Positions 53,392 to 62,182 of a DNA stretch of 64,000 bases are shown here, in pieces. Position 1 is the stretch's first letter; each line of letters starts with the position of its first letter. The notes under the pieces were generated by a model, which saw only the letters and a program-made list of their open reading frames with translations, did no database searches and was not told the DNA's origin. The translations under genes and the position numbers were made by a program. The stretch is from CADEED01 sp043747835 (GTDB taxonomy: Bacteria; Pseudomonadota; Gammaproteobacteria; Steroidobacterales; Steroidobacteraceae): NCBI GenBank assembly GCA_043747835.1, contig JAYTOK010000148.1, positions 1-64,000 of the forward strand, read 5' to 3'.

Positions 53392-54435
53392 TCACGGGAT
53401 GAGCCGCGCCACGGGCGGGCCGACCAGGCGCGTGGCCCACAGCGGCATCTTCCGCCACGCGGCGATCGCGAGCTGGTATTTGGGGTTGTCGACATTCAAC
53501 TGCGGCATCGGACCGCCGTCGGGGCGGTGGAAGTACCAGTAGAGCTGGTGCGTCTCCGCGTTCCACTTGCTCTTGAACTGTTCGGCGCCGGACTGCGAGG
53601 TCGAGCGTCCCAGGTGAAAGAGTTTGTGTCCGCTCTGGCATGCGTCGCGCAGCATCTCCCAGTACAGCACGTAGTTCGCGTCGAGGTGGCGGAGCTCCTG
53701 GCGCGCACCGGCCCACATGCCTTCGACGACGCCGCCGTAGTGACCCGTGAGCGCGACGGCAACTGGCGCGCCCTTCCAGCTGCACGTGAACACCTGCGTG
53801 TTCTGCGGAAACGTTTCCAGCAAGCGCTTGAAGTAATCCTTCGAGTACATCGGCGTGCCGAGGCTGCGCCACGACAACTCGAGGATGTGGAAGAAGTCGT
53901 CGAGCAGGTCGATGCCGCCCTTGCGCACGGTGAGCTCGTTCTTCTGCGCGCGCCGGATGTTCTTGCGATGCTTCTGCGAGAACGAGTTGAACAGCGCCTC
54001 GGAATCCGGCAGCAGGGGCACGGTCATGCTGATCTTGCGCAACGACACCGGCATCGTCGTCTCGAGCGCCGCCGGGCAACGCAGTTCTAGATAGTCGGCG
54101 CCGAGCGTGCTCGAACGTTCGATCGCGCGCGCGGTGAGCGCTGCGGCCGCGGCGGGCGAGCTCGTCACGGGGCCGCCGTAGTTCATGAACGGCATGGAGC
54201 AGAGGATGCGGCCGAAGAGCCGGCTCTTCACGAACACGAGCGGCAGCACGCCTTCGATCGCGCCCGACGCGCCGCGCGCCGCCAGGTATTCGCAAGGATG
54301 ACCGAGCGTGCGCTCGTTGACGTCCTTCCAGTCGAACAGGTGATAGAGCGAGCCGCCGTTGGCGGCGACGAACGCGTCCCACTCGGCCCGCGCCTCGTTG
54401 CCCACTGGCGTCACGGAGATCCCGGAGCCGCTCAT
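53392..54435 (-). CDS. XrtA-associated FemAB family acyltransferase
   Basis: The 347-aa protein matches the TIGR03019 FemAB type of exosortase A loci. It has SLYHLFDWKDVNERTLGH near residue 29 and LCSMPFMNYGGPVTSS near 78. FSQKHRKNIRRAQKNELTV lies near 152, and TCSWKGAPVAVALTGHYGG near 218. The C-terminus has WYFHRPDGGPMPQLNVDNPK. FemAB proteins form amide bonds from aminoacyl donors, and here the acceptor is presumably an amino sugar. It overlaps the upstream glycosyltransferase gene by 4 bp. It is the best family match among the four FemAB-like proteins of the window. Confidence 0.87.
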   Translation of the reverse strand: MSGSGISVTPVGNEARAEWDAFVAANGGSLYHLFDWKDVNERTLGHPCEYLAARGASGAIEGVLPLVFVKSRLFGRILCSMPFMNYGGPVTSSPAAAAALTARAIERSSTLGADYLELRCPAALETTMPVSLRKISMTVPLLPDSEALFNSFSQKHRKNIRRAQKNELTVRKGGIDLLDDFFHILELSWRSLGTPMYSKDYFKRLLETFPQNTQVFTCSWKGAPVAVALTGHYGGVVEGMWAGARQELRHLDANYVLYWEMLRDACQSGHKLFHLGRSTSQSGAEQFKSKWNAETHQLYWYFHRPDGGPMPQLNVDNPKYQLAIAAWRKMPLWATRLVGPPVARLIP

Positions 54436-55559
54436 CCGTTCACCAATTCGGAATAGAGAGCTTCGTGTGCGCGCACCATGTGTTGATTCGTGAAGTGTTC
54501 TTCATAACGGTGGCGCGCGGCGCGGCCCAGGCTGTCGCGCAAGGACTCGTCACGCAGCAGCCGGCGCAGCGACTCCGCGAGCGCGCGCGCGTCGCCCGGC
54601 GGCACCGTGAGTCCGGTTTTTTCGTTGAGCACGACGTGGGGATTTTCTCCGACTGTCGTCACGGTCATCGGCTTGCCGGCGGCCATCGCTTCCAGCACCA
54701 CGACCGACATGGCCTCCCACAGCGAAGATTGAACGAAGATGTCGCAGACCGGCAGAAGTTTGCGCGAAGCCTCCGAGATCCAGCCCAGGAATTTCACGTG
54801 GTTGTCGAGGTCGCGCGCGCGCGCTTGCTTCTCGAGCGATTCCTTGAGGTGGCCGTGACCGGCGATCGCGAGGTGGAATTTTTCGCCCGACTGCTTGAGC
54901 AACTCGGCCGCTTCGAGGAGGTGTTCGAGACCCTTCTGCGTGATCAGCGTGCTGATGCTGCCGATCAGCGGAACACCGGGCACCTTGAGGTTCGCGAACT
55001 CGCTCGCCTCACCACCGCGAACCGGATCCTCGACACCATTCCAGAGGATGCGCAGACGATTCTCCGGAATTCCGTAGAAGGCGCGGATGGACGCGGCCTG
55101 GACCTGGCCGACCGCGATCAACGCGTCGGGCACGCGCCACAACGACCCTTCGATGAGTTTGTGCTGGAGCTTGCGGTGCGGGTAGTTGCCGAAATGAAAG
55201 GTGTGCACGTGTCGCAGCGAGGGCATCGACAGACGGCAGAGTGCGCCATCGATGAGCCCGTGGATGTCGTGCGTGTGGATCACCTGCGCGCGGCGCTCGC
55301 GAATCAGGCGGCGCAACTTGAGCGAGGTGAAGTAGTCGCGGCGTCCGGGCACGAGTCCGGGCACCGGCACCAGTTCGACGCCGTTGCGGCGCATCTGGTC
55401 GGCGACGAGCCCCGGTTCCTTGAGGTAGCACGCGGCAACGTCGAACCCGCGCCGGTCGAGGAGGCTGCTCAGGGTCGCGGCAACCTGTTCCGCGCCGCCG
55501 ATGTGCAGAGTCGAGTTCACCATGAGCAGGCGCGTGCGAGGACGCGACGCGTCTGTCAT
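54432..55559 (-). CDS. Family 4 glycosyltransferase, first gene of the minus-strand operon
   Basis: The 375-aa GT-B protein has LLMVNSTLHIGGAEQVAATL near its N-terminus and SISTLITQKGLEHLLEAAEL near residue 195. The E-x7-E region SLWEAMSVVVLEAMAAGKPM lies near 280. I place the start at ATG 55559 because the frame before it, open to 55715, lacks domain character. The ribosome site there is weak, so the start is not certain. The gene leads an operon of seven coupled genes that ends at 48226. Confidence 0.85.
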   Translation of the reverse strand: MTDASRPRTRLLMVNSTLHIGGAEQVAATLSSLLDRRGFDVAACYLKEPGLVADQMRRNGVELVPVPGLVPGRRDYFTSLKLRRLIRERRAQVIHTHDIHGLIDGALCRLSMPSLRHVHTFHFGNYPHRKLQHKLIEGSLWRVPDALIAVGQVQAASIRAFYGIPENRLRILWNGVEDPVRGGEASEFANLKVPGVPLIGSISTLITQKGLEHLLEAAELLKQSGEKFHLAIAGHGHLKESLEKQARARDLDNHVKFLGWISEASRKLLPVCDIFVQSSLWEAMSVVVLEAMAAGKPMTVTTVGENPHVVLNEKTGLTVPPGDARALAESLRRLLRDESLRDSLGRAARHRYEEHFTNQHMVRAHEALYSELVNG

Positions 55560-55765
55560 TGAGGACACGTAGGAAGCATTCTCCGAGGTATTAGGGCTAC
55601 TCGGAACTCCACCGAAATCTCTGGAAGCCACTACGCCAAGTCCTTGCTGAAACGTCGTTGGGGCCACGACGCGTGGCTCGCGAAAGGGAGATGCTAACCC
55701 GTTGAGTTTTTTCACATCTCAGGCACTTCGCGGACTGCGTCCATGCCTTGTGATGAAGGTCTCAC

Positions 55766-55787
55766 AATTGCGAGGACTGTCGCAATT
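55766..55787. promoter_or_regulatory. 8-bp perfect palindrome, possible operator
   Basis: AATTGCGA and TCGCAATT flank a 6-nt spacer, followed on the plus strand by TTCC. The symmetry and the position between divergent transcription units suggest a regulator binding site. A weak terminator is the alternative. Confidence 0.35.
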
Positions 55788-55865
55788 TTCCGGCATGTGC
55801 GGGGCCCGGGAATGTCGTTATTCTACGGGCCGGTCGCAGATGCGAGTTGAGCACAGATCACATAA

Positions 55866-55916
55866 GCACGCAGGGGCTGGGGCGTGCTGCCCAGACATCC
55901 GAAACGCCTTCGGATG
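55866..55916 (+). promoter_or_regulatory. Two-hairpin structured leader
   Basis: GCACGC/GCGTGC (55866-55871 and 55883-55888) and the 8-bp stem CATCCGAA/TTCGGATG (55896-55903 and 55909-55916) with a 5-nt loop lie about 200 nt upstream of the beta-helix protein gene. The pattern does not match a riboswitch class I know. The complement could equally fold in a minus-strand transcript. Confidence 0.3.
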
Positions 55917-56112
55917 GGCGCAGGAGGCGCGGTGATCGTGCAGGCGATGGATGCTTTGAAATGCGGGGTTGGCATGGTCTCCGATAAACCCCGGTTTCGT
56001 CTGTCTGGAGAGACACCAGCGGGAGCCTTCAGATTCGTCGGAAATCCAGTTGCAAGACATTGCGGTGCGTGAGTCTGGAACCACGCGGCACCGCGTGAGA
56101 TCAGGAGATGTT

Positions 56113-57618
56113 ATGAAGTTCATGAATCCTTCCGCCTTTCGAATCGTCGCCCTGTCGCTCGTCGCGGCGGCGGCGATGGCTCTGTCGACGAACTCGATGG
56201 CAGCCAACTATTCGCTCGAGCTCGTGTCACCACGTGCCGCGGGCACGACGCCCATCTCGGGCGGTCCGGCGATCGGTGCGGGCAACCGCATCTTCAAGGC
56301 CTATCCAGGCTTCGAATACAACATCCGCGCCGTCGTCGTCGGGGGTGCGTATCCCTACACGTTCTCGTTGAGCGGCGCGCCATCGGGCATGACGATCGAA
56401 CCGCGCACCGGCGAAATCCGCTGGCCAAATGCGTCGGGCACGACCGTCACGCCGACGATCACGATCACGGACTCCGAAGGCACCGTGCGTTCGTCGCCGT
56501 GGACGATCGCCGTCACGACAGCGGGCTTCAAGTTCGTCGATGCCGCCAACGGCAGCGCATCGGGCACCGGCGCGATCGGCAGCCCGTTTCGCACGATCAG
56601 CGACCTCTACAACAACACCAATTCGAACAGCACCGACATGGTCTATTTCCGTGCCGGCACGTACAACGCGCTGAATCTTCCGCGCGCGAGCGTGGGTTCG
56701 CCCTGGGAGCGCGTCGAAGTCGAAGGCCGCATGTCCAACATCTGGATCGCGTATCCGGGTGAGACGCCGGTGATCGATTTCGGTTTCGTACCGAACGCGG
56801 AGCCGGGCGTCATCCTGCGCTTCCAGCAGACGGACGCGTACATCGACGGCTTCGAGACGCGCAACTCGCGCATCATCGGCTTTCAAGTCCTCGTCGGTAA
56901 CTACGGCGTGTTTCGTCGCCTGCGGATGCGCGATCACAACCTGATTCGCGCGAACCTCGACGGCTCGAACGCGTCGTTCATCATGTGCATCACCGGCGGC
57001 GGCATGTACGGCGAATACCTCACCATCCAGGACAACGATTTTGGCAACGCCCAGGACGACATGGCGCTCAAGATCTACGCGCAGCGCAAGCTGCTGATCG
57101 AGGGCAACCGCTTCCACGACATGCACATCGCCACCGAGCTGAAGGCGGACATGCCCCAGTTCACTTACCGCGGGAATACGCATTCCAACATCTCGTTCAA
57201 TGCGATCGCGGGCAACATGCACGACACGCCGACGAGCGGCGAGATCAACTTCAACGTCGTGACGTCGGCCGGCCAATTCGCGGTCGACGTCAACCAGGAC
57301 GGCATGGCGGGCAAGATCGACATCTACCGCAACACGCTGATCGGTCGGATCCTGGTGCGAAACACCGATGCCGCCGACGGTCCGTTCAACTTCTACAACA
57401 ACGTGATCATCAACAACGACCCCGGCACGCACATCTATCTCGAGAACGTGTCGGCGCCGACGCGGGTGACCACGCTGAACAATCTCGTGGGCAACGTGGG
57501 CTCGGGAGTCGTGGATGCGAACGGTACGTTGACCGCCAACTACGCGCAGTATGTCGGGAGCCGCGGCCACCAGGTAGGTGTGGTTCCGCGCCCTCCGACC
57601 GGCGTGACCGTCCAGTAA
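56113..57618 (+). CDS. Secreted right-handed beta-helix protein with N-terminal Ig-like domain
   Basis: The 501-aa protein has a Sec signal peptide (FRIVALSLVAAAAMALS, cleaved near SMA-ANYS). An Ig-like region (about 40-135) follows, with AYPYTFSLSGAPSG and DSEGTVRSSPWTIAV. Parallel beta-helix coils run from about 145 on, shown by repeated IxxNxF-type turns such as LTIQDNDFGNAQDD, LIEGNRFHDMHI and NVIINNDPGTHIYL. Such proteins are polysaccharide lyases, epimerases or carbohydrate-binding surface proteins. No catalytic set could be assigned. It lacks a PEP-CTERM tail. CAGGAGATG precedes the ATG, and a strong terminator follows. Confidence 0.8.
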   Translation: MKFMNPSAFRIVALSLVAAAAMALSTNSMAANYSLELVSPRAAGTTPISGGPAIGAGNRIFKAYPGFEYNIRAVVVGGAYPYTFSLSGAPSGMTIEPRTGEIRWPNASGTTVTPTITITDSEGTVRSSPWTIAVTTAGFKFVDAANGSASGTGAIGSPFRTISDLYNNTNSNSTDMVYFRAGTYNALNLPRASVGSPWERVEVEGRMSNIWIAYPGETPVIDFGFVPNAEPGVILRFQQTDAYIDGFETRNSRIIGFQVLVGNYGVFRRLRMRDHNLIRANLDGSNASFIMCITGGGMYGEYLTIQDNDFGNAQDDMALKIYAQRKLLIEGNRFHDMHIATELKADMPQFTYRGNTHSNISFNAIAGNMHDTPTSGEINFNVVTSAGQFAVDVNQDGMAGKIDIYRNTLIGRILVRNTDAADGPFNFYNNVIINNDPGTHIYLENVSAPTRVTTLNNLVGNVGSGVVDANGTLTANYAQYVGSRGHQVGVVPRPPTGVTVQ

Positions 57619-57655
57619 CGGAACGCCGTTAAGGCACAAAACTGTCGACCACATC

Positions 57656-57692
57656 GCCTCCCGCGTGACGAACCACGCGGGAGGCTTCGTTT
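57656..57692 (+). terminator. Intrinsic terminator after the beta-helix gene
   Basis: GCCTCCCGCGTG and CACGCGGGAGGC form a perfect 12-bp stem with a 6-nt loop, followed by TTCGTTT. It is the strongest terminator in the right half of the window and separates the beta-helix gene from the next glycosyltransferase gene. Confidence 0.75.
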
Positions 57693-57722
57693 CGCGTGTA
57701 CGTCCGGGCATCATGTGTCGCG

Positions 57723-58808
57723 ATGGATACCTCGCCGACAGCCCCGGAGCTGCAGAAAAACATTCCCGGGCTGAATTCGGTCGTGCTCAAGGGCTTCGGG
57801 CCAGATCCGGGCCCGCCATGGTGGTGGCAACAGATCCAGGCCGACGCGGGGTTGTGCAAGATCACCGTCAAACACCTCACCTACCGCAACAAGCGGTCCT
57901 CCAAGGAAATCGGTGCTCTCGAGCTGCCGTTTTTCCTGCTGCGGATGCTGCCGGTCTACCTCGAGCTGCGCCGCCAATACGACTACGTCTTCACGTTCGA
58001 ATGTTCGCTGACATCCTTTGCCATGGCGTTTTGGCAAACGCTGCTCTTCAGCCGCAAGCCGAAGCACGTGATCCTGCAGTTCATCATGCGCGAGAAGACC
58101 GCGAGTCTTGCGTCGCGCCTCAAGTACGCACTCATGAAGTGGCTGTTTTCCTCCGTGCACCTCGCGGTCTGTTCCGCGCGCGCGGAGTGCGAGTACTACC
58201 GCGAGGCGTTCGGCTGGCCGGCGAGCAAGGTCGCCTACGTGCCGTACCACGCGAGCGCGACGATCGAGCTGCCGCCGCCGGGCAGCGACGGGGGCTATCT
58301 ATTCGCAGCGGGGCGCACTTTCCGCGATTTCCCCACGATGATCGCCGCGGTCCGGCCGACGTCCCACGCCACCGTCATCGTGGCGTCGCGTTCCGTCGCG
58401 AAGTTGCCGACCGACGCCCCGCACATCCGTCTCCACGAAGACATTCCGATCGCGGAGTTCAGCAAGCTTCTCGAAGGCGCTCGCGTCGTCGTGGTGCCAC
58501 TGCAAGACCGCCGCATTTCGACGGGGCAGATCGTGATCCTGCACGCGATGGCGCTCGGCAAGCCCGTCATCGTGACGCGCACCAGCGGTTCGGTGGACTA
58601 CATCGATGATGGCGAGAATGGATTGCTGGTTCCGCCGTCCGATCCCGAAGCGCTGCGCCGCGCGATCGATCGGGTGATGTCGGACGCCGGGCTACGTCAG
58701 CGGCTGGGCGAAGCCGCGCGCAAGACAGTGCTGAAGAAGCATTTGCCGCACCACTACACGCAGATGGTCCGCCTCACGCTGCTCGAGCGCCAGAGGACGA
58801 AGCACTGA
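57723..58808 (+). CDS. Family 4-like glycosyltransferase
   Basis: The 361-aa protein has an atypical N-terminal domain (ELPFFLLRMLPVYLELRRQY, FTFECSLTSFAMAFW). The C-terminal GT-B half has YLFAAGRTFRDFPTMI near residue 193 and IPIAEFSKLLEGARVVVVPL near 237. GQIVILHAMALGKPVIVTRTSGSVDYI lies near 265 (in two motif parts). I choose ATG 57723; a GTG at 57696 is also possible. The last 35 bp overlap the convergent methyltransferase gene. The likely role is transfer of a sugar in polymer or surface glycan assembly. Confidence 0.8.
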   Translation: MDTSPTAPELQKNIPGLNSVVLKGFGPDPGPPWWWQQIQADAGLCKITVKHLTYRNKRSSKEIGALELPFFLLRMLPVYLELRRQYDYVFTFECSLTSFAMAFWQTLLFSRKPKHVILQFIMREKTASLASRLKYALMKWLFSSVHLAVCSARAECEYYREAFGWPASKVAYVPYHASATIELPPPGSDGGYLFAAGRTFRDFPTMIAAVRPTSHATVIVASRSVAKLPTDAPHIRLHEDIPIAEFSKLLEGARVVVVPLQDRRISTGQIVILHAMALGKPVIVTRTSGSVDYIDDGENGLLVPPSDPEALRRAIDRVMSDAGLRQRLGEAARKTVLKKHLPHHYTQMVRLTLLERQRTKH

Positions 58809-59505
58809 CCGATTTCCGGCAGATCGCGAACAAGTGATGCTTCTTCATCGGGCCGCGCCCGCCGGATCCCAGCGTCTCGAGCAGGCTCGAGAGACCGTAT
58901 CCCAACATGCCAAACAATTTTCCGGAGTTCGATGCCAGGGTGAACAGCTTTCCGGCGTTGACGCGATACTCGATGTTTACTTCGGAGAAATGTCGTTTCA
59001 GGAGCGCCTCGAGATCGGACGCCTTGTAGTGCCGGCGGTGGTCGGGGTAGGGGACCGGTTTGAAGTCGCCGTTTGGTGTGGTCATGACGAAATGTCCGCC
59101 AGGCTTGAGCAGTCTCGCGACATTGGCGATGAAACACTCGTCCTCGTCGACGTGCTCCAGCACTTCGACGGCATTGACGACATCGAAGTGATCCTCGGGC
59201 AGCTTCGTGCGCGTCATGTCGTCGTAGCAATATTCCTTGATGTTGCTGCGCCGGGAGATCACGCCAATTCGGATCGAATCGGTGGCGCCGAGATCGAGCT
59301 GCTTCTGAATCGCACTCTCGCGCGGAATATCGGAGATCCAGACTTCCGAGGGGACACCGATCGTGTAGTTGGAGCGACGGCCGCCGACGTCGAGCATTCG
59401 CGCGCCGCGCAGTCGGAGCAGCGTGCGCCGAACGTGCCGGTGCAGGGGATGCTCGAAGGGCGCCACGATGCTGTACACGATTTCGAATGGGGTCACGTCT
59501 CTCAT
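58774..59505 (-). CDS. SAM-dependent methyltransferase 2
   Basis: The 243-aa class I methyltransferase has ARMLDVGGRRSNYTIG near residue 35 (motif I), VWISDIPRESAI (acidic loop) and FDVVNAVEVLEHVDEDE near 107. VARLLKPGGHFVMTTPNG follows near 128. The EVLEHV motif is common among methyltransferases of surface glycan clusters. The target is unknown. The gene is divergent from the next glycosyltransferase gene (116-bp gap), and its 3' end overlaps the convergent glycosyltransferase gene. Confidence 0.85.
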   Translation of the reverse strand: MRDVTPFEIVYSIVAPFEHPLHRHVRRTLLRLRGARMLDVGGRRSNYTIGVPSEVWISDIPRESAIQKQLDLGATDSIRIGVISRRSNIKEYCYDDMTRTKLPEDHFDVVNAVEVLEHVDEDECFIANVARLLKPGGHFVMTTPNGDFKPVPYPDHRRHYKASDLEALLKRHFSEVNIEYRVNAGKLFTLASNSGKLFGMLGYGLSSLLETLGSGGRGPMKKHHLFAICRKSVSASSSGARAA

Positions 59506-59621
59506 CCGCTACGGAGCGGCGTCATTGTCGCGCATCGTCCTCCGTCGGGAAACCGGTGTATTGCCCATACCCACCGGATACCATGTGCCGCCGTTGAACC
59601 CTCGAGATCCGGAGTTGCGAC

Positions 59622-60944
59622 TTGGTGAATCCCTCGATGCAGGACGCGCTGCTTCGGCTTGGTGCGGTGCGAATCGCCGCCGGCGCTTTCCTGCTTTTAC
59701 GTTCGGGTTTCGCTTTCGTGACAGGCCGGCGCTATCGCGCGGTCGATCATTTGTGCACCGCCGTGCGCATCGCCAACCCGGGCGTGCTGCGCGAATTCGC
59801 GTTGCGCAGAGTGCTGCGCATCGTGCGCTCGCTCGAGGGGAGCGGCGATAACTGGCTCGCGCGTGCTTATCTCGCCGATCCCGCGTCGAAGGCGCTGGCC
59901 GACGTATTCGCATTGTCCGGCAAGGGCAAGGCCGACCTGTTCCGCGACCTCATCGTGCTCAAGAAACATACGCCCGAAGAAAAGGGCGTAATCCTGCTCA
60001 AGTACGCGCGCACGTTCAGCGCAGTCGTCGCGCTGTTCGACATGCCGCGACTGCGCGAGCGGTTCATCTTCGTGCTCGAACCGTGTTGGGCGGGATATTG
60101 CGATCCGTCCATCCTCATGAATATCGAGCGCGGCCATCCGCTCCTGGTGATGTGCTTCACCGAAGACGACTACCGCTACATCGAACGCGTCGCAGGGCCG
60201 CTCGTGCCGGTGCGGCTCGGTCCGGCCGACTGGGTGAACGCGGACGTCTTCGCGCCGCCGAAGGAAACTTCGAAGCCGTACGACCTGGTCATGGTTGCGA
60301 ACTGGGGCGCGCACAAGCGCCATGTAGAGTTGTTTCGCGCGCTGCAGAACGTGCGCGACCGCGACGTGCGGGTGCTGCTGTGCGGATTCGCATGGGCCAA
60401 TCGAACCGCCGACGACATCCGCCGTGAAGCCGCCGCGTACGCGAGCCCGCGCGTGAGTGTCGAAATCCTCGAGAGCGTGCCGCAGACGCAGCTCGCGGGC
60501 TATGTGAGCCAATCGAAGGTGTTCGTGTTCCTCACGCGCAAGGAAGGCGACAACAAGGCGCTCGTCGAGGCGATGTTCGCCGACGTCCCATCGATCGTCT
60601 TCGACCAGACGATCGGCGGGGCTGGAAGTCGCGTGAACCCGAATACGGGCGTCTTCGCCGCGGACGCCGAGCTCGGGGAGAAGATCGTGTACATGCTGGA
60701 CAACTACCGGCAGTTCACACCGCGCGCGTGGGCGCTCGCAAACACAGGCAGCGCGGTGTCGACGAAAAGGCTCGACGAGTTTTTGCGCGACGCCGTGACG
60801 AGAAGCGGCGGCCGCTACACCGCCGGCATCGTCGAAAAAACCAACGCGCCGAATCTCGTCTACAAGCATCCGGAAGTCCGCGCTGATTTCACCGCGGACT
60901 ACGAATTCATCTTGAGTTGTCAGCGCGCGAGCAGTCTGTCGTAG
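59622..60944 (+). CDS. Family 4-like glycosyltransferase with N-terminal extension
   Basis: The protein of up to 440 aa has about 100 N-terminal residues of unclear role (a hydrophobic stretch near 15-32 may be a membrane anchor). A GT-B fold follows, with LVMVANWGAHKRHVELFRAL near residue 220 and SKVFVFLTRKEGDNKALVEAMF near 300 (in two parts). VNPNTGVFAADAELGEKI lies near 340. The start may be TTG 59622, GTG 59625 or ATG 59637; GGAG at 59611-59614 fits the first two. Its end overlaps the convergent gene by 25 bp. Confidence 0.8.
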   Translation: MVNPSMQDALLRLGAVRIAAGAFLLLRSGFAFVTGRRYRAVDHLCTAVRIANPGVLREFALRRVLRIVRSLEGSGDNWLARAYLADPASKALADVFALSGKGKADLFRDLIVLKKHTPEEKGVILLKYARTFSAVVALFDMPRLRERFIFVLEPCWAGYCDPSILMNIERGHPLLVMCFTEDDYRYIERVAGPLVPVRLGPADWVNADVFAPPKETSKPYDLVMVANWGAHKRHVELFRALQNVRDRDVRVLLCGFAWANRTADDIRREAAAYASPRVSVEILESVPQTQLAGYVSQSKVFVFLTRKEGDNKALVEAMFADVPSIVFDQTIGGAGSRVNPNTGVFAADAELGEKIVYMLDNYRQFTPRAWALANTGSAVSTKRLDEFLRDAVTRSGGRYTAGIVEKTNAPNLVYKHPEVRADFTADYEFILSCQRASSLS

Positions 60945-62104
60945 AGCTTCTGCGTCTCCGCGACGTTGCGCGTGATCGAGAACTCGGCTTCGAGCCGCTG
61001 CCGGCCCGCGCGGCCCATCGCCGCAACCGCGGCCGGGTCGCCGAGCAGTGTGCGCAGCCTTGCTGCGAGCGCATCCGAATCGTTGGGCGGGAATAGATAG
61101 CCAGTCTGTCCGTCGACGAGGATCTCCGGCACCGCGCCGTCACCGCTCGCGATCACCGGCTTCTCGAGCGCCATCGCTTCGAGCAGCACGCGGCCGAAAG
61201 GCTCCGGCGCGACCGAGGCGTGGATCTGCATCTCGAGCGCGTTCACGTAATTCGCGATGTCCTGCTTGAAGCCGGTGATCAGTACGCGGCCGGTGAGGCC
61301 CAGCTCGCCGATCAGCGAATTCACCGACACGCGGTAGTGCATGTCGTCCGGAGACGTGTCGCCGATGAGCAGGCAGACGACGTCGGGAAATTCATCGCGC
61401 AGCTTCGCCATGGCGCGGACCACGACTTCCTGACCCTTCCACGGCTTGATGTTGCCGACGATGCCGACGAGCCGCGTGCTGGCGGGCACGCCGAGCTCCG
61501 CGCGGATCTCGCTCGCCGCGCGCGTGACCTTCATCTGCGCGGGATCGAGGCCGTTGTGGATCGTGACGAACGGCAGGTCTTTCACGCCGACGCGCTCGAA
61601 GTTGTCGCGCACGGCGGCGGAGATGCAGATCACGGCCTTCATGCGCCGGCCCAGCATCAGGTCGCGCGGCTTGAAGCGGTCGTTGATTCCGCGCTCGTGC
61701 GTGATCACCGGCACGCCGGCGAGGCGGGCGGCAATGGTCCACGTGTGGTTGCGCGTGATGCTGTTGTTGAGGTGGAGCAGCCGGATGCGCTCCCGGCGCA
61801 GCAGGCGCGCGAGCCGCAACGGGTCGAGCACGGCGCCCCTGAAGAAATTGATTCCCTTGGCCAGGATCCGTCCCGGGAGCCCCGGAAAGGTCACGGGGCG
61901 CGGCGGGATCTCGAGCCGGGTGGTAATGCCGGCGGTGTGGAAACGCGGCCTCAGCGTGTTGTCAGCGGCGAATACGACGACCGGCTCGAATCGGGTTCTG
62001 TCCAATCCGGACACGAGGAACAGCAGGCTGAAAAACGAGCCTCCCACCGTGCCATCGACATTGCCTTCGACATAAAGAATGCGAACCAAACCCGCAGTTT
62101 TCAT
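60920..62104 (-). CDS. Family 4 glycosyltransferase
   Basis: The 394-aa GT-B protein starts MKTAGLVRILYVEGNVDGTV and has GGSFFSLLFLVSGLDR in the acceptor domain. IVGNIKPWKGQEVVVRAMAK lies near residue 215, and HASVAPEPFGRVLLEAMALE near residue 285. It should add a sugar to a lipid-linked intermediate. It is divergent from the flippase gene (78-bp gap) and convergent with the preceding glycosyltransferase gene, with overlapping ends. Confidence 0.87.
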   Translation of the reverse strand: MKTAGLVRILYVEGNVDGTVGGSFFSLLFLVSGLDRTRFEPVVVFAADNTLRPRFHTAGITTRLEIPPRPVTFPGLPGRILAKGINFFRGAVLDPLRLARLLRRERIRLLHLNNSITRNHTWTIAARLAGVPVITHERGINDRFKPRDLMLGRRMKAVICISAAVRDNFERVGVKDLPFVTIHNGLDPAQMKVTRAASEIRAELGVPASTRLVGIVGNIKPWKGQEVVVRAMAKLRDEFPDVVCLLIGDTSPDDMHYRVSVNSLIGELGLTGRVLITGFKQDIANYVNALEMQIHASVAPEPFGRVLLEAMALEKPVIASGDGAVPEILVDGQTGYLFPPNDSDALAARLRTLLGDPAAVAAMGRAGRQRLEAEFSITRNVAETQKLYDRLLAR

Positions 62105-62182
62105 ACGCGGGCAATCCTACCGTGCCGGGCCGTCCGGAGCTTGGCTGTATCATTTGCGCCCTCTCGAAACCGGGCTTTTTCC

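Larger units (their letters stand above)
55560..56112. other. Long intergenic region between divergent genes
   Basis: No convincing gene was seen in these 553 bases. They hold an 8-bp palindrome, a two-hairpin leader (listed separately) and the presumed promoters of the minus-strand glycosyltransferase operon and the beta-helix protein gene. No well-spaced sigma-70 or sigma-54 promoter could be identified. Confidence 0.5.

Noticed and set aside
55967..55990. Possible sigma-54 promoter (TTGGCATGGTCTCCG) upstream of the beta-helix gene
   Set aside because: The -24 half resembles the consensus, but there is no GC-type -12 element at the required spacing.
61220..62182. Upstream extension of the flippase frame
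   Set aside because: It is antisense to a family 4 glycosyltransferase gene and lacks membrane segments. The conserved flippase begins after 62183.
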